A stretch of 64,000 nt of DNA from CADCTP01 sp963849885. GTDB taxonomy: Bacteria > Actinomycetota > Actinomycetes > Mycobacteriales > CADCTP01. Location: positions 69,121 to 133,120 of the forward strand of contig CAWKIV010000015.1 in assembly GCA_963849885.1 (NCBI GenBank). Direction: 5' to 3'. Positions within the stretch are counted from its first letter, which is position 1; each line of letters begins with the position of its first letter. The position numbers and the translations under genes are program-made. This document shows, in pieces, positions 25,013 to 34,182 of this stretch. The notes below the pieces were generated by a model. The model made no database searches, was not told the DNA's origin, and was given only the letters and a program-made list of their open reading frames with translations.

Positions 25013-25669
25013 TCACGACCGGGTGGCCGGAGCGACCAGCTCCGGCACGACCTCGCGCAGCTCGTCCAGCGAGACGGCGCCGAGCCGGAGCACCCGGGGC
25101 AGGTCCCCGGTCACGTCCACGATGGTGGACGGCACCGGGTCCCCGGACGGGCCGCCGTCCAGGTAGACCGCGACCGGGTAGCCGAGCTGGTCGCGGGCCT
25201 CCTCGGCGGTCACCGGCGCCGGCTCGCCGGTCCGGTTGGCGCTGGACACCCCGAGCGGGCCGGTCCGGGCCAGCAGCTCCAGCGCGACCGGGTGCAGCGG
25301 CATCCGCACCGCGACCGTGCCCCGGGTGTCGCCGAGGTCCCAGGCCAGCGACGGCGCGTGCTCGACCACCAGGGTCAGCCCGCCCGGCCAGAACGCCTCC
25401 ACCAGCTCCCGCACCATCGGCTGGACCAGCAGCGTCAGCCCGTCGAGCCCGGTCCACGACCCGACCAGCACCGGCACCGGCATGTCCCGGCCGCGGCCCT
25501 TGGTGGCCAGCAGCGCGTCGATGGCGTCCGGCTGGAACGCGTCGGCGCCGATCCCGTAGACGGTGTCGGTCGGCAGCACGACCAGCTCGCCGCGGCGGAT
25601 CGAGTCCACCGCGGCGTCCAGGCCCTCGGCCCGCTCGGCCGGGTCGGCGCAGTCGTAGAACAGGCTCAT
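25013..25669 (-). CDS. Threonylcarbamoyl-AMP synthase (Sua5/TsaC)
   Basis: A 218-aa enzyme that makes threonylcarbamoyl-AMP for the t6A37 tRNA modification. Landmarks are GELVVLPTDTVYGIGADAF, then KGRGRDMPVPVLV (KxR substrate motif), AFWPGGLTLVVE, GTVAVRMPLHP and PLGVSSANRTGEPAP. It is the short TsaC-like form without the Sua5 C-terminal domain. It lies downstream of prmC and prfA as in other actinobacteria, but with the oppositely oriented PNPOx gene between. Confidence 0.93.
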   Translation of the reverse strand: MSLFYDCADPAERAEGLDAAVDSIRRGELVVLPTDTVYGIGADAFQPDAIDALLATKGRGRDMPVPVLVGSWTGLDGLTLLVQPMVRELVEAFWPGGLTLVVEHAPSLAWDLGDTRGTVAVRMPLHPVALELLARTGPLGVSSANRTGEPAPVTAEEARDQLGYPVAVYLDGGPSGDPVPSTIVDVTGDLPRVLRLGAVSLDELREVVPELVAPATRS

Positions 25670-25777
25670 CGACCGAGCAGTCTAGGCAACCAAGCCCGCC
25701 CGGCCCCGGCGGGCCGGCTCCCGGCTCGACCGGTGGGAGCCGCAGAATTGTCGGAGCGGCGGCGTACGGTCCGCGCC

Positions 25778-26290
25778 ATGACCGACACCGACGCCCGGCC
25801 CGCCTCCGAGCGGCCCACCCTCCCCGCCGGCTACGGGCTGCCGGCCAGCACCGAGGGCCTGCTGAGCTGGTCCGATGTCGAGCCGCGGCTGGTCGCCTCG
25901 CTGCACTACTGGCTGGCCACGGTCCGCCCGGACGGCACCCCGCACTCGGTGCCCCGGTGGGGGGTGTGGCTCGACGGCCGGTTCTACTACGACGGGTCGC
26001 CGGAGACCCGGCACGCGCGCAACCTGACGCACAACCCGGCCTGCACGCTGACCCTGGAGAGCGGGACCGAGGTGGTGATCATCGAGGGCACGTCGGCGCC
26101 GACCCGGGCCGACGCGGCCGACCTCGGGGCGCGGCTGGCCGCCGCGTTCGAGAAATACCACCCGCACGGCTACTCGCCCGGCGCCGACTCCTGGTCCGGC
26201 GCGGAGGGCGGCGGGCTGCGGGTGATCACGCCGCGGCGGGCGCTGGCCTGGTTCTCGTTCCCGACCGACTGCACCCGCTTCACGTTCTGA
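25778..26290 (+). CDS. Pyridoxamine 5'-phosphate oxidase-family / F420-type split-barrel protein
   Basis: A 170-aa split-barrel flavin/F420-binding protein. Landmarks are LVASLHYWLATVRPDGTPHS, VWLDGRFYYDGSPETRHARN, then NLTHNPACTLTLESGTEVVI. The pattern fits the pyridoxamine-phosphate-oxidase-like superfamily, which in actinobacteria includes F420-dependent reductases; the cofactor cannot be told from sequence. It is a single + strand gene inserted between prmC and sua5, with stops converging on prmC (9 bases apart). Confidence 0.85.
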   Translation: MTDTDARPASERPTLPAGYGLPASTEGLLSWSDVEPRLVASLHYWLATVRPDGTPHSVPRWGVWLDGRFYYDGSPETRHARNLTHNPACTLTLESGTEVVIIEGTSAPTRADAADLGARLAAAFEKYHPHGYSPGADSWSGAEGGGLRVITPRRALAWFSFPTDCTRFTF

Positions 26291-26299
26291 CCGGGCGGC

Positions 26300-27151
26300 T
26301 CAGCGCCGGGCGGTGGTGAAGCGCGGCCGGCCGACCAGGTCGGGGTGGTCGGCCACGTCGGCCCAGCCGGCCCGGGCGAAGACGGCCGGCACCGACTCGC
26401 CCTGCGCGTCCGCGTGCTCGACCGCGACCAGCCCGCCCGGGCGCAGCAGCCGGCCGGCCGCCCGCTCCACCGCCCGGACGACGTCCAGCCCGTCCTCGCC
26501 GCCCCACAGCGCGGCCGGCGGGTCGTGCTCGGCGACCTCGCGCTCGACGGTCGCGCCGACGGGGATGTAGGGCGGGTTGGCCGTGACCAGGTCCACGGTG
26601 CCGGCCAGCGCCGCCAGCAGCGCCGGGTCGGCCACGTCCCCGCGGTGCAGGGTGACCGGCAGGCCGGTCGTCCCGACGTTGCGGGCGGCCCAGGCCAGCG
26701 CGTGCTCCTCCCGCTCGACCGCGTGCACGGTGACCCCGGCCGCCTCGTCCGCGATCGCCAGCGCGACCGCGCCGGAGCCGGCGCACAGGTCGACCACCAG
26801 GTCCCCCGGCGCGAGCCGGGCCAGCGCCCACTCCACCAGCACCTCGGTCTCCGGCCGCGGCACGAAGACGCCCGGCCCGACCGCGAGGTCGAGCCGGCGG
26901 AAGCCGGCGACCCCGGTGAGGTGCTGCAGCGGCACCCGGGCGGCCCGCTGCTCGACCAGCTCGGCGTAGCGGGCGGCCGCGGCCGCGGGCAGCCGGTCGA
27001 CCAGCGCCAGCGTCGCCCGGGACCGGCCGAGCACGTGCGCGGCCAGCTCCTCGGCGTCGTACCGCGGGCTGGCCACCCCGGCCGCCGCCAGCCGCGCCGC
27101 CGCCGCCGCGATCGTCCCCCGCAGCTCCGCCGTCCCGCCGATCTTGGTCAT
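26300..27151 (-). CDS. prmC: Release-factor glutamine methyltransferase PrmC
   Basis: A ~283-aa SAM-dependent enzyme that methylates the GGQ glutamine of release factors. Landmarks are LQHLTGVAGFRRLDLAVGPG, VFVPRPETEVLVEWAL, the SAM loop VVDLCAGSGAVALAIA and the catalytic NPPY in VTANPPYIPVG. I start it at ATG 27151 (MTKIGGTAELRG), inside the right arm of the 68-bp repeat. A longer reading from 27187 overlaps prfA's stop. Its substrate RF1 is encoded directly upstream. Confidence 0.94.
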   Translation of the reverse strand: MTKIGGTAELRGTIAAAAARLAAAGVASPRYDAEELAAHVLGRSRATLALVDRLPAAAAARYAELVEQRAARVPLQHLTGVAGFRRLDLAVGPGVFVPRPETEVLVEWALARLAPGDLVVDLCAGSGAVALAIADEAAGVTVHAVEREEHALAWAARNVGTTGLPVTLHRGDVADPALLAALAGTVDLVTANPPYIPVGATVEREVAEHDPPAALWGGEDGLDVVRAVERAAGRLLRPGGLVAVEHADAQGESVPAVFARAGWADVADHPDLVGRPRFTTARR

Positions 27152-27183
27152 GTCAACCTCGTCGGCCGCCGGGAGGCGTCGAC

Positions 27184-27201
<18 letters not shown>
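27134..27201 (-). repeat. 68-bp repeat, copy 2, spanning the prfA stop and prmC start
   Basis: This is the second copy of the 68-bp repeat with inverted ends, read on the minus strand. Its left arm encodes the last codons and stop of prfA (PADLG, then TGA at 27184-27186). Its right arm encodes the ATG and first codons of prmC (MTKIGG). The ends pair as CCCGCCGATCTTGGT with its reverse complement, without mismatch. The orientation relative to the downstream gene is the same as in copy 1. Confidence 0.85.
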
Positions 27202-28260
<1,059 letters not shown>

Positions 28261-28280
28261 GATCGTCTCCTGTACGCAGA

Positions 28281-28315
28281 ACGGCGCCCACCTCCCTGCG
28301 GGAGATGGGCGCCGT
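28281..28315 (-). terminator. Hairpin terminator after rpmE
   Basis: Arms at 28281-28296 and 28300-28315 pair over 16 bases with one mismatch around a TGC loop. It lies in the 63-base gap between rpmE (stop 28324) and prfA (start 28260), so it probably ends or attenuates rpmE transcription and separates ribosomal-protein from release-factor expression. Confidence 0.75.
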
Positions 28316-28323
28316 CGAGGTAG

Positions 28324-28542
28324 CTAGCTGGTGCGCTGACGCTTGCCGTACCGCTGCTCGAAGCGGGCCACCCGGCCACCGGTGTCCAGAATCTTCTGCT
28401 TGCCGGTGTAGAAGGGGTGGCACTGCGAGCACACGTCGGCGTGGATCACGCCGTTCTTCGCGGTGCTGCGCGTCGTGAACGTGGCCCCGCAGGAGCAGGT
28501 CACCGTCGTCTCGACGTAGTCGGGGTGGATTCCGGGCTTCAC
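28324..28542 (-). CDS. rpmE: 50S ribosomal protein L31, zinc-binding type
   Basis: A 72-aa bL31: IHPDYVETTVTCSCGATFTT, then VIHADVCSQCHPFYTGKQKI. Four Cys (CSC and CSQC) form the zinc site of the C+ type, as distinct from the zinc-free paralogue used in zinc starvation. The start GTG 28542 has GAGAGGA upstream. It is followed by a hairpin terminator, and rho lies just upstream in the common actinobacterial rho-rpmE-prfA order, here with an acetyltransferase gene in between. Confidence 0.96.
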   Translation of the reverse strand: MKPGIHPDYVETTVTCSCGATFTTRSTAKNGVIHADVCSQCHPFYTGKQKILDTGGRVARFEQRYGKRQRTS

Positions 28543-28642
28543 GGATGGGTCCTCTCGTCGGTGGCCGCCGGGTCGCCGGGATGCGTGGCGTGAACCGGAG
28601 CCGAGGTCGTGCCCAGTGTGCCAGAGCGGCACACCGACGCTG

Positions 28643-29185
28643 TCAACGGTGGCCGGGGCCTGCGGATTCCCGCCCGGGGGCGAGCGCGGCCATCATGATC
28701 GCGTCGTGCCGCCGGCCGTCCCAGCACAGCGCCTCGCGCCGGGTGCCCTCGACCGCGAAGCCGCTCTTCGCGTACGACTTCTGCGCCCGCACGTTGAAGT
28801 CGAAGACCTCCAGCTCGACCCGGTGCAGGCCGAGCCGGCCGAAGGCGAAGTCGAGCACCAGGCCGGTCGCCTCGGTGCCCAGGCCCCGGCCCGGCCGCTC
28901 GATCGCGATCCGGTAGCCGGCGGTCTGGTTGTCCTCGTCGATCTCGTTCAGCGCGCAGTCACCGAGCCACTCCCCGGTCGCCGTGTCCACCACCGCCCAG
29001 TCGTACCGGCCGGGCGCGGTGGCCCGGCTGACCGCCCAGGCCACCGTCTCGACCAGCGTGAAGACCCGGTGGGTGCCGGTGAGCCGGCGCAGCTCGGGGT
29101 CCTGGGTGGCCCGCAGCAGGTCGGCCGCGTCCGCCTCGACCAGCGGCCGCAACGTCACCCGCGGACCGTGCAGGGTCGCCTGCAC
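28643..29185 (-). CDS. GNAT-family N-acetyltransferase (RimJ/RimL-like)
   Basis: A 180-aa acetyl-CoA-dependent acyltransferase: PRVTLRPLVEADAADLLRAT, the acetyl-CoA-binding IERPGRGLGTEATGLVLDFA, and LGLHRVELEVFDFNVRAQKS. This is the RimJ/RimL-like pattern (protein N-terminal, antibiotic or small-molecule acetylation). The start GTG 29185 follows the rho stop by 2 bases, so translation coupling to rho is likely. Its insertion between rho and rpmE is not usual; the substrate is unknown. Confidence 0.88.
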   Translation of the reverse strand: MQATLHGPRVTLRPLVEADAADLLRATQDPELRRLTGTHRVFTLVETVAWAVSRATAPGRYDWAVVDTATGEWLGDCALNEIDEDNQTAGYRIAIERPGRGLGTEATGLVLDFAFGRLGLHRVELEVFDFNVRAQKSYAKSGFAVEGTRREALCWDGRRHDAIMMAALAPGRESAGPGHR

Positions 29186-29187
29186 CG

Positions 29188-31526
29188 TCAGTCTTGGCCG
29201 GGAGTCGACTTGGCGATCTGCATGAGGAACTCGACGTTGGTCCGGCTCTGCTTGAGCCGGTCCAGCAGCAGGTCGATCGCCTGCTCCGGGTCCAGCGCGT
29301 TGAGCACCCGGCGCAGCTTGTGCACGATCACCAGCTCCTCCGGCGCCAGCAGGATCTCCTCCTTGCGGGTGCCGGACGCGATCACGTCCACCGCGGGGAA
29401 GGTCCGCTTGTTGGCGATCTTGCGGGACAGGATCAGCTCGGCGTTGCCGGTGCCCTTGAACTCCTCGAAGATCACCGTGTCCATCGTCGACCCGGTCTCG
29501 ATCAGCGCGGTCGCGAGGATGGTCAGCGAGCCGCCGTGCTCGATGTTGCGGGCCGCGCCGAGGAAGCGCTTCGGCGGGTAGAGCGCCGTCGAGTCGACAC
29601 CGCCGGACAGGATGCGGCCGGAGGCGGGCGCGGCCAGGTTGTACGCCCGGCCGAGACGGGTGATGTTGTCCAGCAGGACCACGACGTCGTGGCCGAGCTC
29701 GACCAGCCGCTTCGCGCGCTCGATCGACAGCTCCGCGACCGTGGTGTGGTCCGTCGGCGGCCGGTCGAACGTGCTCGCGATCACCTCGCCCTTGACCGCG
29801 CGCTGCATGTCGGTGACCTCCTCCGGCCGCTCGTCCACGAGGACGACCATGAGGTGGCACTCCGGGTTGTTGGTGGTCACGGCGTTGGCGATGGTCTGCA
29901 GGATCATCGTCTTGCCGGCCTTCGGCGGGGACACGATGAGCGCCCGCTGACCCTTGCCGATCGGCATGACCAGGTCGATCACCCGCGAGGTGAGCACGTG
30001 CGGCTCGGTCTCCAGGCGGAGCCGGTCCTGCGGGTAGAGCGGGGTCAGCTTCATGAACTCGGGCCGGTTGCGGGCCTGCTCCGGGTCCACGCCGTTGACC
30101 GTGTCGAGCCGGACCAGCGCGTTGTACTTGTCCCGCCGCTCCCCCTCGCGCGGCTGCCGGACGGCGCCGGTGATCGCGTCGCCGCGGCGCAGGCCGTGCC
30201 GGCGGACCTGGGCCAGCGAGACGTACACGTCGTTCGGCCCGGTCAGGTAGCCGCTCGTCCGGACGAACGCGTAGTTGTCCAGGATGTCGAGGATGCCGGC
30301 CACCGGCAGCAGCACGTCGTCCTCGGCGATGACCGGCTCGGCCTGCTCGCCGGCGCCGAAGCGGTCGCTCCGGTTGCGCCGGTTGCGGTCGCGGAAGCGG
30401 CCCCGGCGGCGGCTGCCGCCCCGGCCGTCGAAGTCGTCGTCGTCGTCCCGCGGCCCGCCGCCCTGGCTGCCGTCGCGCTGGCCGTCGCGCTGGCCGTCGC
30501 GCTGGCCGTCGCGCTGGCCGTCGCGCTGGCGGTCGCCCTGGGCGGCGCGCTGGTTGTCCCGGTCGCCGCCGTCGCGCTGCCGGTCCCCGCCCTGCCGGTC
30601 GCCCTGGGCGGCCCGCTGGTTGTCCCGGTCGCCACCGTCGCGCTGCCGGTCCCCGCCCTGCCGGTCGCCCTGGGCGGCCCGCTGGTTGTCCCGGTCGCCA
30701 CCGTCGCGCTGCCGGTCGCCCCGTCCGCTGCCGGTCGCCGTCGCGCTGCCGGTCACCCTGCCGGTCGCCGCCCTGGTTGCGGTCGCGGCGCTGGTCGCCG
30801 CCGCGGTCGCCGCGCTCGGCCCGGTCACCGCGCTCGGCCCGCTCGGCCCGCTCGGACCGGTCGCCCCGCTCGGCCGCGGTCGCCCCGGTCCGACCGGGTC
30901 CCGGCGTCCTCGTCGCCCGCGGTCGCCGCCGCGGGAGCCAGCGCCACCGCCTCCGGCGCGGTGGCGGCATCCGGGCTGCCGGCCGGCCGGCTGGCGCCGC
31001 GGCGCTGCCGGCCCTCACGCCGGCCGGACCCGGCGGCTGTGTCACTGCTCACATCGGCACCGGCGACGGGCGCGTCACCGACCGGCCCGTCGGTCGCGGC
31101 GGCGTCCGGCTGCCCGGTCAACACCGGGCGCGCCTCCGCCGGCACCTCGGTCACCGGCGTGGTGACCGGCGCGGGCGGCGGCTCGGCCGCGGCCGCCACC
31201 GGCCCGCCGCCCAGCGGCAGCTGCCCCTGGCCGTCGCCGGCCGGCGCGCCGGTGCCGCTCTGCCGGGCCTGGATGGCGCTGACCAGGTCGCCCTTGCGCA
31301 TCCGGCCGACGCCGCTGATGCCCAGCGAGGTGGCCATGGCCTGCAGCTCCGACAGCAGCATGCCGGACAGTCCGGCGGCGCGGCGGCGGGGCCGGGGGTC
31401 GGTGGTCGGCGCGCCGCCGTCCGCGGCGACCGGCGCCGAGGTGGCCTCGGCGGGCGCGGCGGCAGGGGCGGCGGGCTCGGCGTCCTGCCCGGCGGGGCCG
31501 GTCAGGATGTCCGTGGTGTCGCTCAC
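29188..31526 (-). CDS. rho: Transcription termination factor Rho with long Arg/Asp/Gly-rich N-terminal domain (two apparent 1-base insertions)
   Basis: Hexameric RNA helicase ending Rho-dependent transcripts. The N-terminal RNA-binding start is at ATG 31526, with the Rho-N segment LSELQAMATSLGISGVGRMR. A ~300-residue low-complexity domain of RGDR/GDRQRDGG repeats follows, then the core: GYLTGPNDVYVSLAQVRR, P-loop SPPKAGKTMILQTIAN, LLDNITRLGRAYNLAAPASG (R-loop region) and VDSTALYPPKRFLGAARNIE. The frame changes at about 30880 and 30735, inside the repeats; each is repaired by dropping one base. The Arg-rich insertion is typical of high-GC actinobacteria and gives extra RNA binding. Confidence 0.9.
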
Positions 31527-31837
31527 GGTGGTTTCCCTTCGGGGTCGGCCCGGGACTCAGCCCGCGGCCGGGGTCGAGCTACCGGCCGGAACGGCCGGTG
31601 ACGGTCCGCCTTGCGGCGGACAGGTGTGGCAGCCTCGCTGGAGCGCCTCGGAGCACCTGCGGGACTCCTCGGAACGACCGGGACAGCGGGACGTCGGACG
31701 ATCCATCAACGTGCGGAGGCGATGAAACCGACGACCCACCGAGAGCGCACCCTCGGGGCGGCTGGTGGGATGAAGAGTAGACGCTGTGCTGCCGCACCGG
31801 CAACAACCAGGGGCGCCTGCGTGTTCCCCGTCGGCGG
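31527..31837 (-). promoter_or_regulatory. rho leader region
   Basis: This 311-base stretch between thrB and rho holds no convincing gene. On the minus strand it carries a 7-bp hairpin (GTCCGCC, TTGC-type loop, GGCGGAC at 31604-31621) about 80 bases before the rho start. A 60-codon frame (31557-31739) has no family resemblance. The region presumably contains the rho promoter and may take part in rho autoregulation; that is inference. Confidence 0.4.
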
Positions 31838-32773
31838 TCAGCCGGCGAGCGCGAGCAGCTCCGCTCCGGTCGGGTCGACCGCCAGCGCCTCGCAGGTCCA
31901 GTTCCGCGGCGCGTACGGGCCGAGATCGTCGGCCGCTCCGGCGAAGGCCAGCACGGTCGGGCCGGCCCCGGACACCACCGCCGGCACGCCGCCCGCCCGC
32001 AGCGCCGCCACCAGGCCGGCGGTCCGCGCCTGGGCGGCCGCCCGGTACGGCTGGTGCAGCCGGTCCTCGGTCGCGGCCAGCAGCAGCCCGGGATCGGCGG
32101 CCAGCGCGTGCACGAGCAGCGCGGCCCGGCCGGCGTTACCGGCCGCGTCGGCGTGCGGCACCGACTCCGGCAGCAGCTTGCGCGCCTTCGCGGTGGACGA
32201 GGTGGTGGCCGGCACGAAGACGACCGGCCGCAGCGCCGGGGACACCGGCAGCCGCACCGCGGTCGCCGGACCCTCGGCCGGCGTCCAGGCCAGGGTCAGC
32301 CCGCCGAACAGGCAGGCCGCGACGTTGTCCGGGTGGCCCTCCAGCTCGGCGGCCAGGCCGAGCAGCGCGGCGTCGTCGAGCGTCTCCTCGCCGCCGAGCA
32401 CCAGCGCGCGGGCCGCGACGAGGCCGGCGACGATGGCCGCGGCGGACGAGCCGAGCCCGCGGCTGTGCGGGATGCGGTTGGCACAGACGACCTCGAGGCC
32501 GCGGGGCTGCCCGCCGAGCGCGTCGAAGCCGGCCTGCAGCGCGCGCACCACCAGGTGCCGCCGGGTGCGCGGCACGGTCTCCGCGCCCTCCCCGGCCACG
32601 TCGACGTACAGGCCCTCGTCGGCGACCCGGACGACCACGTCGTCGTACAGGGCGAGGGCCAGGCCGAGCGCGTCGAAGCCGGGCCCGAGGTTGGCGCTGG
32701 TGGCGGGCACCCGGACCCGCACCGGCGCGGCCCGGAACGCGGCCCGGGATCCGCGCGACGCCGCTCTCCCCAC
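31838..32773 (-). CDS. thrB: Homoserine kinase
   Basis: A 311-aa GHMP kinase phosphorylating homoserine for threonine synthesis. Landmarks are VRVPATSANLGPGFDALGLA (N-terminal substrate motif), the ATP loop RIPHSRGLGSSAAAIVAGLV, and the C-terminal AVVSGAGPTVLAFAG motif. The start is GTG 32773. It is last in the hom-thrC-thrB series, 122 bases after thrC, followed by the rho leader. Confidence 0.96.
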   Translation of the reverse strand: MGRAASRGSRAAFRAAPVRVRVPATSANLGPGFDALGLALALYDDVVVRVADEGLYVDVAGEGAETVPRTRRHLVVRALQAGFDALGGQPRGLEVVCANRIPHSRGLGSSAAAIVAGLVAARALVLGGEETLDDAALLGLAAELEGHPDNVAACLFGGLTLAWTPAEGPATAVRLPVSPALRPVVFVPATTSSTAKARKLLPESVPHADAAGNAGRAALLVHALAADPGLLLAATEDRLHQPYRAAAQARTAGLVAALRAGGVPAVVSGAGPTVLAFAGAADDLGPYAPRNWTCEALAVDPTGAELLALAG

Positions 32774-32895
32774 GGCGGCAGGCTACCGGGTGAGGCCGTC
32801 CCGCTCGTGCCGATCACCTCTGCTCGCCGGCTCGCCGGAGAGCACCGCTGGTACGGCGTGTCGCGACGAGGACGCGCGCAAACCTGATCGGGCGG

Positions 32896-33948
32896 TCAGC
32901 TGAGGTCGAGGGAGGCGGCGGCGGCCGCCGCGTCGGCCGGGATGGTGACCGGGGCCGGGGCCCCGGCGATGGCCCAGTCCGGGTCCTTGAGCCCGTTGCC
33001 GGTCACCGTGCACACCACGGTCTGCCCCGGCGCCAGGCCGGCGCCGAGCAGCCCGGCCACGCTGGCCGCGGACGCCGGCTCGACGAAGACGCCCTCGGCC
33101 CGGGCCAGCAGCCGGTACGCGGACAGGATCTCCCGGTCGGTGACCGCGGTGATCGAGCCGCCGGACTCGTCCCGCGCGGCCAGCGCGGCCGCCCAGGACG
33201 CCGGCCGGCCGATCCGGATCGCGGTGGCGATGGTGACCGGCCGGTCCACCGGCTGCCCGGCCACGATCGGCGCCGCCCCGGCGGCCTGGAAGCCGAGCAT
33301 CCGGGGCCGACCCTGGCCGTACTCCGAGTAGCCCTTCCAGTACGCGGTGATGTTGCCGGCGTTGCCGACCGGCAGGCAGTGCACGTCCGGGGCCCGGCCG
33401 AGGCCGTCGCAGACCTCGAACGCGGCCGTCTTCTGGCCCTCGATCCGGTCCGGGTTGACCGAGTTGACCAGGGTGACCGGATAGCGCTCGGACAGGTCCC
33501 GGGCGACGGTCAGGCAGTCGTCGAAGCCGCCGTCCACCTGCAGCAGCCGCGCGCCGTGCACCAGCGCCTGGGCCAGCTTGCCGAGCGCGATCTTGCCCTG
33601 CGGGACCAGCACCGCGCAGGTGAGCCCGGCCCGCACCGCGTACGCGGCCGCGGACGCGCTGGTGTTGCCGGTGCTGGCGCAGATGACCGCCCGGGCGCCC
33701 CGCGCGGCCGCCTGGGTGATCGCCACCGTCATGCCGCGGTCCTTGAACGACCCGGTCGGGTTGGCCCCCTCGACCTTGAGCCACACCTCGCAGCCGGTCC
33801 GCCGGGACAGCTCGGCGGCCCGGAGCAGCGGGGTGCCACCCTCCAGCAGCGTGACCACCGGCGTCGCCGCGGCCACCGGCAGCCGCTCCCGGTACGCCTC
33901 GATCACGCCCGGCCACCCGGTCCCCCGCGCCACCCCCACCGCCGTCAC
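32896..33948 (-). CDS. thrC: Threonine synthase
   Basis: A 350-aa PLP enzyme converting O-phosphohomoserine to threonine. Landmarks are TPLLRAAELSRRTGCEVWLK, the PLP-lysine stretch GANPTGSFKDRGMTVAI, ICASTGNTSASAAAYA, the phosphate loop PVGNAGNITAYWKGY, and the C-terminal VVCTVTGNGLKDPDWA. It is the short form typical of actinobacteria. A 234-base repeat-containing gap separates it from hom. Confidence 0.96.
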   Translation of the reverse strand: MTAVGVARGTGWPGVIEAYRERLPVAAATPVVTLLEGGTPLLRAAELSRRTGCEVWLKVEGANPTGSFKDRGMTVAITQAAARGARAVICASTGNTSASAAAYAVRAGLTCAVLVPQGKIALGKLAQALVHGARLLQVDGGFDDCLTVARDLSERYPVTLVNSVNPDRIEGQKTAAFEVCDGLGRAPDVHCLPVGNAGNITAYWKGYSEYGQGRPRMLGFQAAGAAPIVAGQPVDRPVTIATAIRIGRPASWAAALAARDESGGSITAVTDREILSAYRLLARAEGVFVEPASAASVAGLLGAGLAPGQTVVCTVTGNGLKDPDWAIAGAPAPVTIPADAAAAAASLDLS

Positions 33949-34040
33949 CCGACCAGCCTAAAGGCTCGCCCCGCCCCAGTCCGGCGCGAGTGACGGATCC
34001 CCCCGCCGGGTGACGGACGTCGGCACCGAGTGACGGCGCC

Positions 34041-34160
34041 ACCGCCGTCACTCGCCCGCCACCGCCGTCACTCGCCCGCCGCCGCCGCCACTCGCCCGCC
34101 GCCGCCGCCACTCGCCCGCCGCCGCCGTCACTCGGCGGGCGGCGCCGTCACTCGGCGGGC
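34041..34160 (-). repeat. 20-bp tandem repeat with flanking inverted units between hom and thrC
   Basis: Six consecutive 20-base units related to ACCGCCGTCACTCGCCCGCC fill 34041-34160. The first four keep the consensus with small changes; the last two end in GGCGGGC. Just before them (33988-34040) are three copies of GTGACGG in the inverted sense, so strong hairpins such as CGAGTGACGGCG with CGCCGTCACTCG can form. It lies in the hom-thrC gap, downstream of hom on the minus strand, and could slow or end transcription there. Confidence 0.8.
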
Positions 34161-34182
34161 GCGGGGCGGCGGGAGTGGGGGG

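Noticed and set aside
31557..31739. Upstream open frame in the rho leader as a regulatory peptide
   Set aside because: No ribosome site or conserved peptide pattern seen. High-GC frames of this length occur by chance.
34041..34160. CRISPR-like array
   Set aside because: The units are directly adjacent without spacers, vary in sequence, and no cas genes are present. The same applies to 19336-19395 and 61215-61284.
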